Positions 60,741 through 64,000 of a stretch of 64,000 nucleotides of DNA are shown here, piece after piece. Within the stretch, counting starts at the first letter, position 1. The number at the start of each line of letters is the position of its first letter. The notes under the pieces were generated by a model. It was not told the DNA's origin, ran no database searches, and worked only from the letters and a program-made list of their open reading frames with translations. Origin of the DNA: Paraburkholderia sp. FT54 (GTDB taxonomy: Bacteria > Pseudomonadota > Gammaproteobacteria > Burkholderiales > Burkholderiaceae). The stretch is taken from NCBI RefSeq assembly GCF_031585635.1, contig NZ_CP134196.1, positions 2,294,001 to 2,358,000 of the forward strand, written 5' to 3'. The position numbers and the translations under genes were made by a program.

Positions 60741-62156
60741 ATGTACATGGAAAAGGAGATCGCCGGCGCAACCGCCGTCGAAGCCAGCGTTTCGGCGCGG
60801 CTCGACCGCCTGCCGCCGACGCGTTATTTCAGCGGCCTCGTCGCGCGTATCGCGATCGGCGGCTGGTTCGAGTTTTATGAAATGTTCATGGCGGCCTATA
60901 TCTCACTGGGACTCATCGGCAGTGGCCTGTACCGTGCCACCACGGCCGGCCTGTTCGACGTCAACGGGTTCGCCAGCTTTCTCGGCTCGTTTTTCGCCGG
61001 GATGTTCGTCGGCACGGTGGCGCTCGGCGGCTTCACCGACCGCTTCGGACGCCGCGCCGTGTTCACCTGCGCGATGCTGATCTATTCGGTCGCGACCTTC
61101 GCCGCCGCGTTCCAGCATTCGCCGGAATCCATGGATCTCTGGCGCTTTATCGCGGGCCTCGGAATCGGCGTGCAACTCATCACTGTCGACACTTATATTT
61201 CCGAGCTGACGCCGACTCACACGCGCGGCCGTTACAGCGCGTTCAGCATCCTCGTGATCCTGACTTCCGTGCCGACCGTCGCGGTGCTGTCGTTCCTGCT
61301 CGTGCCGCACACGATCCTCGGTCTCGAAGGCTGGCGCTGGGTGATGATCATCGGCTCGGCGGGCGCGGTGCTGATCTGGTTCATGCGGCGCGGCCTGCCG
61401 GAGTCGCCACGCTGGCTCGAAAGCAAGGGCCGGCATGTGGAAGCGCGTGCCATCGTCGATGCGATCGAGGCCCGCGTGGTCGCCGAAACCGGCCGGGCGT
61501 TGCAGGCACCGGCGCAACACACCCCGGAGCCGCTGGCGAGTGAGCACAGCGCGTCATGGTCGGAGATGTGGAAAGGCCGCTACTTCAGCCGCACTGTGAT
61601 GCTGTCGTTCTTCAACTTCTTCCAGACCTTCGGCGTATATGGATTCGGCGCATGGGTGCCGGTGCTGCTCTACACGAAGGGCATCACGATCACGCATTCG
61701 CTCCTCTACACGATGGTGATCGCGTTCGCGACGCCGCTTGGTGCGCTCGGCGCGATGGCGTGCGCGGAGCGCGTCCAGCGCAAGTGGCAACTGGTCGGGT
61801 GCGCGATCGTCGTCGCGGTCGCGGGCGTGCTGTTCGGCATGGTGCGCGAACCGGTGCTGATCCTGCTGTTCGGCAGCGCCGTGACCATCGCGAATAATTG
61901 GCTGATCGGCATCTTTCACACCTATCAGGCCGAGCTCTATCCGACGCGGATTCGCGCCCGCGCTGTCGGTTTCGTTTTTAGCTGGAGCCGTCTGAGTTCG
62001 ATCTTCGTCGGTTTCTGGGTGGCGGCATTGCTGAAGCATTCGGGCGTGCCCGCCGTGTTCGTGCTGATTTCGTCAGCCATGTTTGTGATCGTCGTGATGG
62101 TCGGGCTGCTAGGGCCGAAGACCAACGGCATTCGTCTGGAGGAGTTGTCTCAATGA
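60741..62156 (+). CDS. MFS metabolite/H+ symporter (sugar/acid porter type)
   Basis: A 471-residue carrier with twelve predicted helices. Signatures: GGWFEFYEMFMAAYISLGL, GGFTDRFGRRAVFTCAMLIYS, DLWRFIAGLGIGVQLITVDTYISELTPTHTRGRY, and PESPRWLESKGR. This is the sugar/organic-acid symporter branch. AGGAG lies upstream. Its stop overlaps the first MmgE/PrpD gene (ATGA). It probably imports the substrate used by the next enzymes. Confidence 0.9.
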   Translation: MYMEKEIAGATAVEASVSARLDRLPPTRYFSGLVARIAIGGWFEFYEMFMAAYISLGLIGSGLYRATTAGLFDVNGFASFLGSFFAGMFVGTVALGGFTDRFGRRAVFTCAMLIYSVATFAAAFQHSPESMDLWRFIAGLGIGVQLITVDTYISELTPTHTRGRYSAFSILVILTSVPTVAVLSFLLVPHTILGLEGWRWVMIIGSAGAVLIWFMRRGLPESPRWLESKGRHVEARAIVDAIEARVVAETGRALQAPAQHTPEPLASEHSASWSEMWKGRYFSRTVMLSFFNFFQTFGVYGFGAWVPVLLYTKGITITHSLLYTMVIAFATPLGALGAMACAERVQRKWQLVGCAIVVAVAGVLFGMVREPVLILLFGSAVTIANNWLIGIFHTYQAELYPTRIRARAVGFVFSWSRLSSIFVGFWVAALLKHSGVPAVFVLISSAMFVIVVMVGLLGPKTNGIRLEELSQ

Positions 62157-63508
62157 GTTCCATCGCCGCCGCATTCGCGCACGGCCTTTTCGCACTGGCG
62201 CAGCGTCCGCTGCCGATTCCGGTCGCGGAGGAAGCCAGGCGTTCCTTGATCAATGTGATCGGCACCTCGATCGGTGCGTCGCGGCATCCCGGTGTCGATG
62301 CGATCCTCGCCGCCGCCGCTGAGCTGGGCGTCGCGCCGAACGCGCCGGTGCCGGGCCGCCGCGAAAAAGTCGACCTGCATTTTTCGGCGCTCGCAACCGG
62401 CTTTGCCGGCCATCTCGACGATTTCGACGACACCCATCTCGTCACCGTGATTCACCCTGCCGCTTCGGTGCTCGCCGTGCTGACGGCGCTCGCGCCCGAC
62501 ACACGGCCCACCGGCGCGGCCGCGCTGACCGCGTTCACGCTCGGCTGCGAAGCGCAGTTGCGGGTCGGCGTATCCATTTCGCCGGAACACTACGATCGCG
62601 GCTGGCACATCACCGGCACGTGCGGTGTGATCGGCTGCGCGGTGACGGCCGCACTGCTGCTCGGTCTCGACGAAGCGAGGTTGGCAGAAGCCGTGTCGAT
62701 CGCCGCCTCGATGTTCGTCGGCCAGCGCGAAGCATTCGGCACGATGACCAAGCCCTATCACCCCGGCAAGGCGGCAGCGAACGGCATTGCGGCCGCGCGT
62801 CTCGCGCAGCAAGGCCAGCGCGCCGCCGCCGATATTTTCGAAGCCGCCGGCGGCTATTCGCATTCGATGTCGACCAAGGTCGATTTCGAGCTCATGAACG
62901 GCGCGTTCGGCGAGCGCTGGGAACTGCTCTTCAACACGTACAAGCCGTATCCGTGCGGCATCGTCGCGCATCCGGCGATCGACGCGGGACTCGCGCTCGC
63001 GCCGCGGATCGACGATGTGCAGTCGATCGAATCGATCACGCTGCGCTGCCATCCGCTCGTGCCCGAACTGATGGGCAATCCGCAGCCGAAGGACGGCCTG
63101 CAGGCGCGCTTCAGCGCGATTCACGGCGTGGCGGCCGCGCTGTGCGACGGCCAGGTCGGTCTCGCGCAATACGAAGACGCGCGCGTGGTGCGGGACGACG
63201 TCACCGCGGTGCGCGCGCTGACGAAGCTCGCGCCCGACGCATCGGTCAATCGCGACGAAGTCTTTATCGCGGCGACGCTGAAGAACGGCACGGTCGTCGA
63301 ACATCACGTCGAGCATGCGCGCGGCAGTCTCGCGCGTCCCTTGACCCAGGACGAACTGATGCACAAGGTTCGTCTGCTGGTGGATCCGCTGCTCGGCGAG
63401 GGCGTCGCCGCACAACTCGCTTCCGCCGTGGCGACACTGGATACCGCCGCCAATCTCGACGCGCTCTTTGCACTCTGCGCACCGTCTGAGGAACTGAATC
63501 ATGCATAA
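62153..63508 (+). CDS. MmgE/PrpD family protein (2-methylcitrate dehydratase-like)
   Basis: A 451-residue protein of the MmgE/PrpD family, which includes 2-methylcitrate dehydratase, cis-aconitate decarboxylase and iminodisuccinate epimerase. Visible family features: FAGHLDDFDDTHLVTVIHPAASVLAVLTAL with the active-site Asp/His cluster, RGWHITGTCGVIGCAVTAALLLGLDE, FGTMTKPYHPGKAAANGIAAARLAQQG, and PYPCGIVAHPAIDAGLAL. The neighbours are a transporter and a second PrpD gene, not prpB or prpC, so the propionate pathway is unlikely. Substrate unknown. Confidence 0.88.
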   Translation: MSSIAAAFAHGLFALAQRPLPIPVAEEARRSLINVIGTSIGASRHPGVDAILAAAAELGVAPNAPVPGRREKVDLHFSALATGFAGHLDDFDDTHLVTVIHPAASVLAVLTALAPDTRPTGAAALTAFTLGCEAQLRVGVSISPEHYDRGWHITGTCGVIGCAVTAALLLGLDEARLAEAVSIAASMFVGQREAFGTMTKPYHPGKAAANGIAAARLAQQGQRAAADIFEAAGGYSHSMSTKVDFELMNGAFGERWELLFNTYKPYPCGIVAHPAIDAGLALAPRIDDVQSIESITLRCHPLVPELMGNPQPKDGLQARFSAIHGVAAALCDGQVGLAQYEDARVVRDDVTAVRALTKLAPDASVNRDEVFIAATLKNGTVVEHHVEHARGSLARPLTQDELMHKVRLLVDPLLGEGVAAQLASAVATLDTAANLDALFALCAPSEELNHA

Positions 63509-64000
63509 CGCCGCTCAACATTCCGTCGTGTCCGACGCGCTCGTCGGCTTCGCCATCGCCGCGCTGCCCGCCTCGGCCGATGCCGCACTCGACGCCGCCC
63601 GCGACGCGCTCACTCACGCGCGCCTGCTCACCGATCCGGCGACGCGCTCCACCGCGCAGATCAGCGCACTGCTGCAATCGCAAGGCAGCGCGACGACTGA
63701 CTCGCGCACTCGCGCATGGATTCTCGGCACGTCGCTCGCGACGCAGGCCGCCGCGTCGCCGGCAATGCCGGTGCTCGCCGCCGTGATCGCGGCCGGCGAC
63801 AGGCTCGGCTCGTCCGAAAACGATGCGATCGCCGCCGCCGCGATCGGTATCGAAGCCGCCTCGCGCATTCTCAGTGCGGTCGATAGCGACGAATTTCGCG
63901 CGCGCTGGAACGTGGCGTCGTCGGTGGGCTTGCTGGGCGCGGTGCTGGCGGTCTCGCGCCTGCTGCGTCTCGACGAAGTGCATACACGTCATGCACTCGG
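63501..64000 (+). CDS. Second MmgE/PrpD family protein, truncated by window end
   Basis: The gene overlaps its predecessor by eight bases and runs off the right edge, so 166 residues are visible. The visible part (VSDALVGFAIAALPASADAALDAARDAL, then RTRAWILGTSLATQAAASPAMPVLAAVIAAGDRLGSSENDAIAAAAIGIEAASRILSAV) has the helical layout of the MmgE/PrpD N-terminal domain but looks more divergent than the first copy. Tandem, non-identical PrpD-like genes suggest a heteromeric or two-step use. Confidence 0.75.
   Translation, partial: MHNAAQHSVVSDALVGFAIAALPASADAALDAARDALTHARLLTDPATRSTAQISALLQSQGSATTDSRTRAWILGTSLATQAAASPAMPVLAAVIAAGDRLGSSENDAIAAAAIGIEAASRILSAVDSDEFRARWNVASSVGLLGAVLAVSRLLRLDEVHTRHAL

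Noticed and set aside
62150..63502. 450-codon open frame on the minus strand opposite the MmgE/PrpD gene
   Set aside because: It mirrors the plus-strand gene, is Arg/His-rich and has no ribosome site or domain; high GC keeps antisense frames open.
62153..64000. Assignment of the tandem genes as prpD of the methylcitrate cycle
   Set aside because: No prpB, prpC or acnD is visible and the family is functionally broad, so no gene symbol was given.
1..64000. CRISPR arrays, tRNA or rRNA genes and complete insertion sequences
   Set aside because: No regularly spaced repeats, cloverleaf-like segments, rRNA-like sequence or transposase frames were recognised by eye; a covariance and IS search would be needed to exclude them fully.

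Overview
The window is high-GC DNA, densely packed with short operons and LysR, AraC, GntR and TetR regulators. It resembles a Paraburkholderia/Burkholderia-type betaproteobacterial chromosome or second replicon. Pointers are the DUF4148 proteins, phasin, CioAB-type cytochrome bd, XapX-domain protein, MEDS-domain kinase and TRAP carriers. No rRNA, tRNA, intact insertion sequence or CRISPR array was seen. Genus assignment is inference.

Layout. 1-1807: end of a protocatechuate 4,5-cleavage type operon (ligJ 3' part, ligK, a small Cys protein). 1831-4571: alaX-araC pair with a divergent LysR gene. 4579-14227: leftward cluster of an isochorismatase-like hydrolase, YtcJ-type amidohydrolase, HD protein, XapX protein, VOC protein and alginate-export-type outer-membrane protein, ending with a 1008-residue winged-helix/STAND ATPase regulator. 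14228-17151: an accessory patch. It holds a Cys-cluster ORF, a possible small RNA, and a type VI secretion cargo module of two PAAR proteins, a 38-residue ORF, an aspzincin (M35-like) peptidase with an in-frame stop, and an exported probable immunity protein. 17376-27350: LysR plus a catabolic operon with a split transketolase, SDR, TRAP binding protein, fused TRAP DctQM, a full-length transketolase and a D-2-hydroxyacid dehydrogenase.

27407-29965: divergent SDR/TetR pair with palindromic operators, then a LysR gene. 30067-31560: decayed operon with a wrecked ABC ATPase, an intact HAD hydrolase and an oxidoreductase relic. 31706-35622: a protein with a C-terminal repeat, a cNMP-binding/thioredoxin-reductase-like fusion without CxxC, small proteins and a GST. 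35699-38633: norR and hmp (nitric oxide detoxification) with a sigma-54-like promoter. 38660-45030: small proteins, phasin, Fet4-like protein, alpha/beta hydrolase, DUF4148, an HxD...H protein and a MEDS histidine kinase.

45378-51171: a truncated methyltransferase, a DUF2474-like peptide, an ester-cyclase-like protein, a DyP peroxidase followed by a dead encapsulin gene, cioAB, and a DksA-like protein without zinc-finger cysteines. 51519-59650: LysR-flanked MFS, MDR oxidoreductase and ThDP-enzyme genes, and a second DUF4148 protein. 59793-64000: GntR gene divergent from an MFS carrier and two MmgE/PrpD genes, the last cut by the window end.

The main discoveries are decayed or altered systems: the nonsense-interrupted T6SS peptidase with its immunity gene, the encapsulin relic beside a DyP lacking a visible cargo tag, and the double-transketolase TRAP operon, whose substrate I cannot name.
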